Below, piece by piece: positions 12,501 to 22,514 of a DNA stretch of 64,000 nt. Source of the DNA: Psettodes erumei (Eukaryota > Chordata > Actinopteri > Pleuronectiformes > Psettodidae); NCBI GenBank assembly GCA_016785225.1, contig JAFBJZ010000433.1, positions 186,001 to 250,000 of the forward strand. The letters are read 5' to 3'. Both the position numbers and the translations under genes were made by a program. The stretch's first letter is position 1. Each line of letters begins with the position of its first letter. Below the pieces are notes generated by a model. It had not been told where the DNA came from. It searched no databases and saw only the letters and a list, made by a program, of their open reading frames with translations.

Positions 12501-15500
12501 GTAATTTTTTGTTGTTTTTTGTTTTTTTTGATTGATTACTTATCAATTCATTCATGATTAATCTTCATGCAACTATTTCTGGACCATCACAACTCTCCAT
12601 TCATGTGTAAATTTAGGATAATAAATTAATTGCTGTAATTGCTGTAAACTTTTATGTGCGATGGATTTCTTTGTGCTGAGGAGTGGCTTGACCCAGGCCA
12701 AGCCGAGTCCCCCTTCCTCTTTTACTCATCAGAGGCTCACGGCATATCTCGGTGGTCACCGTTTAGCTCTGGTGTTGTGGTGCAACCCAGCTGACGAATC
12801 ACCACGCGAAGGCAAGCATGACTTGCAAAAAGCTATTTTTACCCACATATTCTGTGATGACCGCAACAGTGTGCCATTTCTTATGTTCGAGTCACAGTCA
12901 CCAGTTTATGAGGTCCACCAAGCTAAAAATAGCTAATGCAACTGTCCTGCTATAAATGCTACCTTCATGATGGTTGTAATTTCTGGTTTGGGTTGAATTT
13001 TATCGTATCAAAACTAATATTTAGTTTACTTGCTTTGATCGAAAGGGAGTGGAAAAATACCAGAAACATCCTGTTGTGTTAAAACTTTACATTTTACTTT
13101 AGCAAAAATAATAATGGTCTTTTGTACTTGTGGGCTAAAAAAACAAGGCACTTGAAGATCTTGAGGTCTCAGAAGTAAAATGAATAATTGTCACTGTTTT
13201 GTTCCGTAATGGTCACTGAAAATAGTGATCAGAATAGATTTTATGCCTTTGATGAACGGACACTTTCACCCAGTTCTAAATTTCTGCATTTTGCTCATAT
13301 CATTTCCATCTCTATATGTCGAGGACAAAGATGAATATCTCCACTGCACTGATGTTCTTAAACTCATTTTATGGAGTTTTATGTTTCGCAAAATGCCCGT
13401 AACTGTACTGTGCATTTTGAAGCAGTTTGATGAGACCGGACAGGTTGTAACAAAGGCGCTCTGCGTCAGAACAGCTCCAGCGAAAAGGAGGCTGTTGTTG
13501 CTGGCTGATCTGATAAGCCTCAGACTGCAGAGACTGAGTTTTGAAAGTACAGCTATTCGCTGAAAATGGACTTTTGATAGGGCGTAGTTTTACTGTTGGC
13601 AGTGGCAGGCAAGTTCAGCTGTCTACTTTGTTTTTCTCTTTTAATTAGCTTCTGTAGCAATAATTGGTCATCCAAAATTGAGGGCATTGCTCTCCCTCCT
13701 TGATGCAATACACACACACACACTTCGTCAAGCTATGGCTGAAGCTCGACTGTGTGATTTAATTGGACTACCGCCCTTGTCCCTGTACACATGCATGGGA
13801 GGGGAATAGATTTACTGTCAGAAGTATGTCCAGTTGACCCATTGCAATCAACATACAAGTTAGCTAGCAGCAAAAACAAAAATGTTACCATGTCAAGCCA
13901 TAAGAAAATGGACGACTTCAAGGCTCTGTACATTTTGTACGTGCTGAACACTGAACTTTGTATTCAAACAAGATTCACACTATCCCTGTCACTTTATGGT
14001 GTTATCTGAAGGCAGACATTGCTGCTATCAATGTAGTTACTGGCTTCTTCTTCTTTTATGCATTTTTTTCGTCTTCCACGACGAGAACTGTGTGGCATGC
14101 TTCGAGCGCCATGGCCATTTTGAGTCACTATGTGGGTGTGGTAGCTTGACTATGAGACATTCGATTTCAGCTGGACTAAGATGTCTACATGCATTTTAAT
14201 CACCTGGCTATAGTTGAATGCGAATGGTCAGCCTGAAAGTGTCATCTACTGTCTGTATATTTAATTCCTTAGCTTCTTGTCCTAATTCTAACCCTTACCC
14301 TAAAACCAAGTCTTAACCCTCATAAAGGACGGCCCAAAATGTCTTCACTGCAAAGGCCAAAAACTCAAATGGGTCCTCACAAAGATAGGAGTACGAGCAC
14401 ACACACATTGTCAGCAATACAATGGCTGCAGGCTGTCTTGAGCGAAGAAAAGCGACAGATACTGTGTTTGGTAATAGAGGCTATTTTTATCAATTTGATT
14501 CAGAGTGACTGCCTCTGGCTCTCAGTATTTTTAGAAAGAAAAGCTGAAGGCAACAGACTGAGGGGAACTGGAAAAGCTGGTCTGATTTTCCTGATTTCAT
14601 CATTTCAGTCTCCCCCCATCGCTTCTCTCCACCTCTCACCTTCCAGGCCAGTTTCGAGGCCTTGTTCCGTTCTTTTGACCCGGAGGTGCAGTTCCAGTAC
14701 TTCAGGTCCTTCCGTCGTGTCAGGATCAGTTTCAGCGATGCCCTGGCTGCAGCAGAGGCAAGACTGCGACTGCACAAAACTGACTTCAATGGTAAAGAGA
14801 TGAGGCTCTACTTTGCCCAGGTAAGGTCTTTGAAATTCGTCTTTATCCTCTGACTACATTGATCTGAGTTTGGTCAGTAACCTTTAATCTCTTCAATAAA
14901 TTTCATCATCTTCTTCTTCAGTGCAGTGGACAGTTGCTGTCCCTTGGTCGTTTGGACCACTTTAGAAACATCACTTTGCACAGTTTCAAGCCTTTTTTCT
15001 TTCCCCTCCAGCTACCATTTTTTATGGAGCCCCAGAGAGTTCAATCTTAAATCGATAAATATTTAAGTAAGAAATAATTACATGAGCAGATTGAGTGAAA
15101 CATAAAAATGAGTTTGCATCTGCGCTTTTGTTTTCTGTAGTCTGTCCACATAGGGAGTCCTCGGCTAGAGCCTCCCCAGCCAGAGAAGCAGTTCCTGATC
15201 TCCCCGCCTGCCTCCCCTCCGGTTGGCTGGGAACAGTCTCAGGACGCAACGCCAGTCATCAATTATGACCTGCTGTGTGCCATTTCAAAACTAGGACCAG
15301 GTAAATTACACAACTCATCTTGGTTTCTTTTGATCATGTTTTAAAAGCTATTTTACATCTCTCTCTACATCAGTCTGATAATGACAGGGAGTTGTGTGAA
15401 GTATACAACCTGTGATTCATGCAGCTGTTGGTTAAAAAGTGACAGTGCATTAACAGCCCACATCAAAGCTAATCTACACTGTGAATTGTCCACGTTCAGC

Positions 15501-16390
15501 CAAGAAGCGACAGAAAGATGGTAACATGATACATGATAAAAGAAGAAGAAGAAAATTTTTCCACAATATCTTTCATAAAAGGAGTTAAATTTCAATTTCA
15601 ATCCACTCCAGATTTATTTGTACAGCACCAGTCACAAAACTTGGACTAATGTATGTACGTGCATTTTAAAAGTCAAGTTTAGCTAATGTGATTAGTCTGA
15701 CTAAAAGTGTAATGTAAACTTACTTTTTGACATTCTTCATTCCTTAGCTCCTTACCTTAATTCAAACCTGCACCCTAAAACCAAGACTTAACCCTCAGAC
15801 ATAATGGGCGAAAATGTCCTCACTTTCTTCAGCATTTGTCAAACTGGAGCCGAGATGGTAGGCAACGTAGTTTGCTGCATTACCTTAATTGGCGATTTAT
15901 CAGCATCGACCACCACCAACGATCTTTCAGGGCTGCACAGAAGTACCGACCATGGAGTGGAATTTATTTCGGCCCAGAAAAAGACCCCATAAATTGCTTT
16001 TAGTGGGCCATTCCTCTTGTAGGGCCATGCTCAAGGGTTTGAGCCACCTCCTAAAACAACTCCTGTGGTGGGAGGATGCCTATTCACTTCAGTTATTCTG
16101 ATCATTCATCGGAAAACAACAAGCATAAATGCATAAGTACATCATTCTTAGAAATATAATGAAAGGCTCGCATTGTGCCTTCACATCTGCATGTGTGATT
16201 CCCAGGGGACAAATATGAGCTCCACACTGCCACGCCCACCACCCCTAGCGTGGTTGTCCACGTGTGCGAGGACGAGCGCGGTGACAGCTCAGCCCCCGAT
16301 GACAGTGACCAGGACGACAAGCCCCGTCCCGCACGGCCGAAAATCATCCAGACACGGCGTCCCGACTACAGCCCAGGAGTCAAGCAGTGA
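2382..16390 (+). CDS. rcan1: Regulator of calcineurin 1-like, long isoform (213 aa, 4 coding exons)
   Basis: Coding exons read as 2382-2504, 14647-14820, 15141-15300 and 16206-16390, all with GT-AG borders and compatible phases (0, 0, 1). RCAN proteins bind the phosphatase calcineurin in the cytosol and modulate NFAT signalling. Residues 1-41 are an acidic isoform-specific start. Residues 42-99 form the RRM-like part (ASFEALFRSF to LYFAQ) and match the 58-residue length of the same exon in vertebrate RCAN1. The family signature FLISPPASPPVGW lies at 117-129, and the calcineurin-docking PKIIQTRRP at 197-205. The HIGS...PP.P.KQF stretch before the signature fits RCAN1 better than RCAN2 or RCAN3, so rcan1 is preferred; which teleost copy (a or b) cannot be told. 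An in-frame TAG at 2370 supports the chosen start. The first intron is about 12 kb. Confidence 0.9.
4860..5460. repeat. Dispersed repeat, family A, copy 1
   Basis: This stretch in the first rcan1 intron aligns by eye with 11700-12350: both carry a GTTCTTCTyGrGC block followed by TTGTG, then TCCTGTAA..GAGTTAC.AGG. A copy of the first block is also at 6979-7013, and the last block recurs at 53729. It has no coding capacity. The class is unknown; a non-autonomous DNA element is my guess from its dispersed, gene-tolerant placement. Confidence 0.6.
5460..6890. other. Intronic sequence without recognised features
   Basis: Within the large first intron of the rcan1-like gene. It contains an AT-rich stretch of TATAATCTATAAAT-type repeats around 6360-6480. 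The open frames here are short and show no domain I recognise. Confidence 0.4.
6890..7130. repeat. Dispersed repeat, family A, copy 2 (partial)
   Basis: Shares the block GCTGTTCTTCTCGGGCAC and the neighbouring ACATCATC..ACAA stretch with the copies at 4860-5460 and 11700-12350. The copy is shorter and diverged. Confidence 0.5.
7962..8372. mobile_element. hAT-type MITE, 411 bp
   Basis: Inverted ends share GCACCAATACCA (7969-7980 and, reversed, 8354-8365). The flanks are an imperfect 8-bp duplication, AAGTCCAT at 7954-7961 and AAGTCTAT at 8373-8380. An 8-bp target duplication and A/G-rich short ends are typical of hAT elements. No transposase frame is present, so it is non-autonomous. It sits in the first intron of the rcan1-like gene, in a region of no obvious constraint. 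Confidence 0.65.
8811..8832. repeat. (AC)n microsatellite
   Basis: Eleven AC units in the first rcan1 intron. Confidence 0.9.
9480..9505. repeat. (GA)n microsatellite
   Basis: Uninterrupted GA run within the first rcan1 intron; the antisense leucine/serine-rich open frame over it is an artefact of the repeat. Confidence 0.9.
10257..10760 (+). promoter_or_regulatory. Candidate internal promoter of the short rcan1 isoform with NFAT-type sites
   Basis: Upstream of the second first exon there are several GGAAA/TTTCC cores: 10258-10262, 10345-10349, 10369-10373, 10470-10474, 10494-10498 and 10742-10746. Near them lie the AP-1/CRE-like sites TGATGTCAT (10358-10366) and TGCGTCAT (10571-10578). A TATA-like GTATAACA at 10608-10615 would place initiation near 10640, within a (GA)n stretch. 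In mammals the internal RCAN1 promoter is driven by NFAT together with AP-1-like partners (established knowledge). That this fish region works the same way is inference from motif content and position, and GGAAA cores are common by chance. Confidence 0.5.
10659..10754 (+). other. Upstream ORF in the leader of the short rcan1 isoform
   Basis: An ATG at 10659 opens 31 codons ending in TAA at 10752-10754, upstream of the isoform start at 11183. A second mini-ORF of 8 codons begins at the ATG near 10774. If transcription begins near 10640, both lie in the 5' leader and could dampen translation. The peptide itself resembles nothing known. Confidence 0.35.
11035..11067. repeat. (CTC)n trinucleotide repeat in the short-isoform leader
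   Basis: About eleven CTC units in the presumed 5' untranslated leader. Read antisense they make the run of glutamates seen in a spurious acidic frame. Confidence 0.8.
11183..16390 (+). CDS. rcan1: Regulator of calcineurin 1-like, short isoform (201 aa, alternative first exon)
   Basis: The alternative first exon 11183-11269 encodes 29 residues starting MHIKTTKCNRF and ending FGRPEAQ, then a CAG|GTAAG donor. It joins in phase 0 to the shared exons 14647-14820, 15141-15300 and 16206-16390. The length of 29 codons, the MH start and the LVASV...F pattern match the exon-4 start of vertebrate RCAN1.4, the NFAT-induced isoform. It would carry the same RRM-like part, FLISPPASPP signature and PKIIQT docking motif as the long form. 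The long and short forms are expected to differ in control rather than in their calcineurin-binding parts. Confidence 0.85.
11700..12350. repeat. Dispersed repeat, family A, copy 3 (longest)
   Basis: Aligns with 4860-5460 over most of its length. Its part at 11845-11920 also aligns, in reverse, with 15910-15985. This copy gives the best view of the family in the window. No coding frame is seen. Confidence 0.6.
12350..13740. other. Intronic sequence without recognised features
   Basis: Between the short-isoform first exon and the first shared rcan1 exon. The open frames at 12661-12936 and 13225-13563 have no recognisable domain and no splice context, so I treat them as chance. Confidence 0.4.
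13745..14345. repeat. Dispersed repeat, family B, copy 1
   Basis: Shares with 17930-18930 the successive blocks TGTGATTTAATTG..CC, CTTTGTATTCAAA.AAGATT, TTATGGTGTTATC.GAAGGC, TCTACATGCATTTTAA and the tail CTAATTCTAACC..ACCCTAAA with AAAATG.CCTCA. The tail contains short telomere-like CCCTAA units. It is intronic in rcan1 and has no coding frame. Confidence 0.65.
15600..15830. repeat. Dispersed repeat, family B, copy 2 (3' part)
   Basis: Carries the 3' blocks of family B: GCATTTTAAAAGTC, GTGTAATGTAAACTTA and CACCCTAAAACCAAGACTTA, then AAAATGTCCTCACTTTC. It lies in the last rcan1 intron. Confidence 0.6.
15910..16020. repeat. Dispersed repeat, family A, inverted partial copy
   Basis: The reverse complement matches the block GGTCAGTGCTTCTGTGCAGTCC...GATGCTGAT of the copy at 11700-12350. 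Located in the last rcan1 intron. Confidence 0.45.
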
Positions 16391-17480
16391 GCAACGAGTG
16401 AGGGCGGCGGCAGTGTGATGACTATGACATTCCATCCTGAAGCGACTGGTCATGAGCTGAACACACTCTTTGAGCTTTGAAGGTTTGAAGGCTTTCAGAA
16501 AGCGCCCAAGGGTGCTGCGATGCCCGGTAGATGAGTGTTTCATAAGTCAGAGAGAAACATAGCATTGAATCCTGCATTCATGTCCCGTGGGAAAGTCAGG
16601 AGATGTGACCCTCCTAGTGGAAAATACTGCTCAGTTTAGCCATCGACAATATGTACTGCTTGTGAATTTGAGGTTTGGAGATAGAACTGAAGGAAGTATC
16701 AGTTTGGTATTGTAGAATTTACTGTATACCTTTTCACATTGTAGGTTTTACGATACCATTGTAGGAGACTTTGCTGGTTTGTGGTGATATTTTGCAACAA
16801 AAGGACAAAAACTGAATGTACTAAGAATGAGTTCTTGTTAGATCAACCCAAACAGATGCAAATAAAACCCATACAAGAGCATCAAAGTGATTTTGGATGT
16901 TATTCCCACATGACATGAATGCAGCATCACCCTGAGAAGTTGCGTTTTCCTCGTCTGAGAGCTTTGGATGTGACAGTCAGACCGATGGAGGAAGTGATTC
17001 TTAACTTTTGAGTTCTGCCAGGGCGTTGCATCTTTCTGCCGGGTCGGAGCCCCCCCCCCAGTTGAGTGGTCATTTACCTGTGAGGTCATGCCGGTGCCGT
17101 AGCTCCCCGTTCCTCCTCGCCATTATTTATTTCACCATCACAACTGTTGTGTGGTGGAGGAGAGCTCAAGAAGAGGTTTGCCTTTCATTTACAGGCCGAC
17201 TTTGGTGTGCTTTGCTTCCATTAAACCCATTAACCCAGTATGAGGAGCTTGCACCGACAGTGTTCCTGTGACAACTTCTAACAGTGTTATTTGTGGATTA
17301 TTTCAGTTTTGGTATTCTGTGTGTCTGTGTTGTAGTTTAGTTTTTTGTAGAAGTGTTGCTCTTTTACAGTTAACAGAGAAAAAAATGCAGTGCATTCATG
17401 TGTCTTTTTATATTTTAATGTTAGCTCCTACAATAGCCATGGTATCTTATTGGTAAAAAAAAACAAACAAAAAAACCCCA
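16391..17480 (+). other. 3' untranslated region of the rcan1-like gene
   Basis: Follows the TGA at 16388-16390. A canonical AATAAA lies at 16861-16866, about 470 bases after the stop, and is the nearest poly(A) signal. Longer forms ending near the A-rich stretch at 17454-17470 are possible. The true end cannot be fixed from sequence alone. Confidence 0.5.
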
Positions 17481-17929
17481 GGGCTAACCCCTTTTTAGTT
17501 CATACTTGGCCCACTTAGTATTCTGAAAGAAAAGTTATTCAACCTATGACTTAGGGCCCCAGTGTGCTCTCTGGCCTCTCTGGTGGGGTCCCACTTGAAA
17601 AGAGATTTGTGTGTTGTCTCTAACGTCTTATTGTATTCATACGAGCTGTGTTGCATGTATAACAGCTGTATGTCAAAAAGAAGTGCACCAGAAGCGTGCG
17701 TGTGTGTGCGTGCGCGTGCATGCGCATTCATGCTGCTTCTTGTTTTGGTTGTGTTATCTCCAGTCTCCTGTTGCCAGCCTGCCCTTTAGCATGTGTCATC
17801 GACCCTCAAAATACCAATGCTTGTCTACACACCACCACATGATGCAGTCTTTTCCTTCATTTTAAATTTGTACTCATTTTCTTCTTACACTGTCTAGCAC
17901 AGCCTCAACACAAAACTAGCTATTGTTGT

Positions 17930-19115
17930 AGTTGTGATTTAATTGCACCACTGTCCTTGTCCCAGTACAATGCAAGGGATGGCAATAGATTTATTAATCG
18001 AAGTAAGATAAGATAATCCTTTATTAGTCCCACAAGTGAGAAATTGCACCGTTAAAGAAGCAATGAAAAAAGTGGGAAATGCATCAAGCCAAAAAGCAAT
18101 TGCCAAAAATTGCTATCACAGCAAAATGTGCACGCAGTGTACAGAAATACATAAAATACAGAGTGGGATAAGTACAATACAAGTCAAAGTGAAATGTGCC
18201 ATACAGTAGCATGTTCTGGTGTGGGGGTATGGTTATTGGGAGCAGTGCTGGTTGTACAGTCTGACAGCTCTCTGTAAGCCCAGTTGATATATTATGTCAC
18301 AGTCCAACAATTGACAAACAGGTTAGCTAGCTACTGGTCAACTGGTATCATGTTGAACCATAAAAGAATTTCCTACGTGCTGTATGCTGTACTTTGTATT
18401 CAAATAAGATTAATACTATCCCTCATACTTATGGTGTTATCCGAAGGCATACGGCACCGCCATTACCACATTTAGGCTGTTATTAACTTGCTGTTAGCTT
18501 GTTGTTACTGGTTTTTACTTTGTATTCAAATGAAATTCATGCTATTGCTCATATTTATGGCATTTTCTGAAGGCGGACAACACCACCATTACTACTGTTA
18601 GGCTGTTGTTAGCTTGTTATTACTGGTTTCCTCTTATGTTACGCATTTTGTTTGACGTCCTAGGAAAGAACTGGGTCCAATTCCCAATCGAAATATCTGG
18701 GTATGTTAGCTCAACTATAACAAATTTAATTTCACTCGGACGACGGTGTTTACATGCATTTTAAAAGTCTGGTTTTAGTTGAGCTAATGCAAATAGGCTG
18801 ACCAAAAGTGTGACGTAAACTTCCTCATTGGCAATATTCATTCCTTTGCTCCTTACCCTAATTCTAACCTGCAACCTAAAGTTTTAACCCTTTGACACGA
18901 TGGGCTAAAATGCCCTCATTTTCTTTTTCCTCTGTTTTTGTTCTATTTTTGTTCAACTTCTGGGGTGAGAACTGGATCACATTACCAACTGCATTATCTG
19001 GGTGGTTTGCCCAGTTATGAGAAATTGGATTCCATCAGCACTAAGGTTTTGCCTGCATTATAAAAGTCTGGTTTTAGCTGAGCTTACATGAATAGTGGGA
19101 CTAATAAAGTGTCAT
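17930..19115. repeat. Dispersed repeat, family B, copies 3 and 4
   Basis: Copy 3 runs from 17930 to 18930 and is interrupted at about 18000-18281 by a LINE fragment. Inside copy 3 the block TTTGTATTCAAATrAGATT...GTTATTACTGG is repeated (18395-18510 and 18518-18630), so part of it is tandemly duplicated. A further 3' part follows at 18960-19115, with GAACTGG.TC, TATCTGGGT and AAAAGTCTGGTTTTAG. Confidence 0.6.
18000..18281 (-). mobile_element. Truncated L2/Rex1-type LINE, 3' end, inserted in a family B repeat
   Basis: The plus strand begins with the typical reversed 3' tail (TAATCCTTTATTAGTCCCAC..GTGAGAAATTGC) and ends in CTGACAGCTCTCTGTAAGCCC. Such tails are common to 5'-truncated L2/Rex1-type LINEs in fish. 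Comparison with copy 1 of family B shows the inserted segment lies between AATAGATTTA.T..CGAAG and AGTTGA. Confidence 0.6.
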
Positions 19116-19119
19116 GTAA

Positions 19120-20950
19120 ATGTACTTAGTGAGTGTAAAAAAGGAAAGAGCAGCCTCCTGACATTCAGCTTTACAACTACTCAGACAAAAAATTCTCTTT
19201 TGTGATTTTGTTATTATTTTCAAATCAAGGGCTGAGCAAAAAGGAACTGCCACGTCTGGTTTACCCACTGGCTCCAGGTTCATTGCGAACCAGTGTTAAG
19301 GTTTAGCATTGTATTTACCAATAAAGCAGATTCTAAATTTGAGCTCATCAGGGTTGGGAAGCTGCAACTACATCATTACATACTCTTTTGGCTCTGAATT
19401 GCAGAGAGGACCTGGTTTGTTTTGTGCTTGCATGGTGCATTTTACTAAATACTAACTTTAATGCACACAATATATGCAATACAGTAGTAACTGTCGTTTG
19501 GGTTGCTTCAGCCCTTCACCAATCAAGAAAGCATCTCACGTCACAAATACTAGCGCTCATCATTTGCAGATTGTGTGATGTTTCCTGCTACTAAAACAAA
19601 TGGTTAACTGAGGATACATGAAAAAAATGGAAAATAAGAATCTACTTTAAATGTGTATTAAAACTGTTTATTTTATGTTTTTTTCTGTTATTTCTGTGGC
19701 CAGTTTTTCATCTGTTAAGATGAGTGTCTTACTGGATCAGATAATGTACTAACTTGCAAGAGCGAAAAAAATTGCCACTTTAAATTGATTTAAAATTTGT
19801 AAAATGTGGGGTGGTTTTTTGTTCAGTTGTATAGACAATCTTCATTCAGGGTGATGGGGAAATGTTAGCTTGTAGAAGCAGCACTGTGAAACACAAAGCA
19901 CTGCCAGCAAGTCAAACAGCTCACCTGTCCCATATTATAAAGTTGGAGGTTGTGGTTCTGTCACTTTAGCTACTTTTGTACTACTGGTAATTCATGCAAA
20001 AAAAACAGTTGACATTATTGAGTTTAATTTAATAAAGATTTGACCATCCATGTTCATGTCTCCGCAGTTCTTTACTTATACAGTTGTAGCTAAGGAACAT
20101 CCAACATTGAGAATAAAACTTTAAAAATTAAAGTTTAAGTTATTAAAATTTAATAATAGATTGAAATTAAAAGTTAACCTGCCTTTTTTTAAAATACTCA
20201 TTCGAATGTTTTATTTTTCATGTCAATTTCAATAAAAAACAATTTTATATTTCATAGCAGTTTGGTTCGCAGTTAATTAATTGAGAGTAATTCACCTAAA
20301 TTGAGCTGACAGCATGAAAAACTGAAAAGGCTGCGTCACAGTACAGTTTGTCATCAATGTCCAATGATGAAATCTTGAGGCCATCTGCTGGTTGCAATAG
20401 ATAAGTAACTCCAGGTGGTCTTTCATCCAAGTATAACTTTTTTCATATCTACTATTATAAAATATTTAAATGTATAATACCAATGTGGAACCCATTTGTT
20501 TAGTGGTATGAAAAATTGCATGGTTAATAAAGTGAATGTTCATCGGTCATTAAAACAGAGCAGGGACCTTACAATATGAGCAAAATGGAACACCTAGTCT
20601 GAATTTAAAGAAAAAACTTTGACTAGAGAAAATAACACTGATCGAAAATCTTATCTTTTCCTTTCCGTCTGACCTTTTGGTTACACCTCAAATTCTTTTT
20701 GTCTTGACCTCTGATGAAACGCCACCACCTTCTACTGTTTAGATGGTACATTCGCATTTTTCCCCGGACATCCTGGCCACACTGGCCACATATACTATAT
20801 CATATCTATTGATCATAGATTGGATGAGATAAACATCGACAAAATAATTTACTCTCTGCAACACCAAAGATATTCATAAATCAGCTTCACACTGTCCTCC
20901 ATGATGTTTTAATCATATGAGGTTTAAATAAAAATGCTAATGATCACATT
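19120..20950. other. AT-rich stretch without recognised genes
   Basis: No reading frame with a recognisable domain and no clear element ends. It contains several AATAAA motifs that are expected by chance at this base composition. Confidence 0.4.
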
Positions 20951-21054
20951 TGATGAATGTATCTTTATTGTACTGTAGGAAGTTAGATTTGCGCGCACCC
21001 CCTTTGTTTTTTGCTTGCAAAAACACAATGGATCAAATTTGCATGGTTCAAGTT

Positions 21055-21060
21055 TTTATT
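21055..21060 (-). terminator. Poly(A) signal of the Ly6-like gene
   Basis: AATAAA on the minus strand, 44 bases beyond the TAA stop codon at 21104-21106. Confidence 0.75.
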
Positions 21061-21103
21061 GTGTTCAGAACTGGCTCACATGAAGTATTTCATGGTCCAT
21101 GGC

Positions 21104-21575
21104 TTATTTGTTGCAGCCATCCCAGTTGCAGCAACTGACCATCAGACCCTGAGTGATTCCCAGCTTCAGACACTCAATCATCTTGAAACAAGACTTGTGA
21201 AAAGTGTTCTCTGCACAAAGAGAGTACAAACACACACAATATGTATTTCATTCTTCCTTTAGATTTTCAATTTTAAGCCATAGTCTGTAAAGTCAACTGA
21301 CCATAAGGGGCAGGGTAGGTGATTTTGGCGCAGGCGTCCAACTCTGGAGGACAGGTCTCGACGGTCTCCACACATGCTGCGGTATCGGGAGCCTCGCGCA
21401 CACAGTTTTGACACTGCAGGGCCTCACCTATGACACAAGAAGACAAACACATAATTTTGCTTTGCCAGAAGCCAAATAAATAAAAAAATAAAGTAAAACT
21501 CTGAACCCCACAGAGTTATTATTTACCATAGTTGATGGCCACAAGGAGCAGGAGCGCAAAAGCAAAGACCTTCAT
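21104..21575 (-). CDS. Secreted Ly6/LU-domain (three-finger) protein, 93 aa
   Basis: Minus-strand coding exons 21527-21575, 21302-21427 and 21104-21210 join in phase 1 twice. A non-coding first exon ends at the donor at 21691, and exon 2 starts at 21596. Residues 1-19 are a signal peptide (MKVFAFALLLLVAINYGEA). The mature part holds ten cysteines at 22, 25, 35, 42, 49, 66, 72, 85, 86 and 91, opening LQCQNC and ending CCNWDGCN, the LU-domain pattern. No hydrophobic GPI-anchor tail follows the final CN, so it is expected to be secreted rather than membrane-bound (inference). The donor after exon 3 is GTCAGT, weaker than consensus. The three-exon plan, with the signal peptide on its own exon, is usual for Ly6 genes. 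Ligand and role are unknown; many fish Ly6 proteins are lineage-specific. Confidence 0.85.
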
Positions 21576-21740
21576 TTTTTTTGTCTTTTCTGATGTCTGC
21601 AGGAAAATTAAATCAAAGAGTTAAATTAAATTATCCTTGGTAGACACACCCTTTATTTTCTCTATATTTTCTCTATAAAGTGATACTTACCTTCTGAACC
21701 AATGTAGGTTGCTGTGTACCTCTCCTCTGTTCCTTTCTCT

Positions 21741-21747
21741 TTTTATA
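21741..21747 (-). promoter_or_regulatory. TATA box of the Ly6-like gene
   Basis: TATAAAA on the minus strand in the context GAGGTATAAAAAGAG. Initiation is expected near 21717, giving a first exon of about 27 bases that ends at the donor AAG|GTAAGTATC (21691/21690). Confidence 0.7.
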
Positions 21748-22079
21748 CCTCCTCATCAGCCTGCGTGTCCCTGATAATGGTGGGAAATGTCCATATTGCA
21801 CACAGAGAACCCTGTGTACGCAGTAGAGATATCATGCATGGGGCATGGGGGTGGGGGGTGGTTGCTGGAAACACTTCAGATAGAATGCCCTTCTTGTCAG
21901 ATTGAGCGTAATGGAAGAAAACCTCCCAATTCACAGTCCCTCAGTTCAGACATTTAGCTCAAAAGTCATCCTTTTCTTGTTCAGATGATATTGTCTTCTG
22001 GCAAACATGTTTAGAATTAATTGGGGACAATTCCTGTGAGGAAATTTTCTGATTGTTGCATTTACGGTCCAACTTCTTG

Positions 22080-22180
22080 ATGACAATGGTGTCATGAAAC
22101 ATCTTGAGATTTTAAAATCTCAAGTCCAGTTGCCTTACAGAACTCTTGACCTGGATGACTGAGAATTTACATTGATATAT
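22080..22180. repeat. Fragment of a Penelope-associated terminal repeat
   Basis: The stretch CTCAAGTCCAGTTGCCTTAC AGAACTCTT with the following GACCTGGATGACTGAG is shared with 33945-33975, where it adjoins a Penelope-like coding remnant. A palindrome AGATTTTAAAATCT lies just before it. Confidence 0.4.
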
Positions 22181-22514
22181 TTCACTGAACTTCTTTAAAC
22201 GATTCCCCCAAATGCTCCAGTCAGTCAGAGAAACTCTCATTATATCCATCGCAAACCACCTTTGTGCTCATCGTTGTGTGGATCATTGTAATTTTCACGG
22301 TTTTGGCTTATTTCTTACATACTATTATTTTTGGTTTGTTTGTGTCTGTCTCTTCTGCAACACATCCACATAGAGTGTGTAAAATGTAAAAAAGGAAAAA
22401 ATCAATTTGGTCTTGTAATTGTACTGCTGCACAAGTATCACTTTCATCTGTGTTTTTGGTCCCTAGAATATAGCAAGAAATATAGCAAGAAAGGGATTTC
22501 TGTTAAAACATGAC

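Noticed and set aside
12661..13563. Two plus-strand frames of 91 and 112 codons in an rcan1 intron
   Set aside because: No domain, no flanking splice signals of note, and composition like the surrounding intron.
14290..14320. Interstitial telomere array suggested by CCCTAA-like units (also at 15770, 18860 and 40030)
   Set aside because: Units are few and imperfect and always sit in the same repeat families, so they are part of dispersed repeats and not telomere relics.
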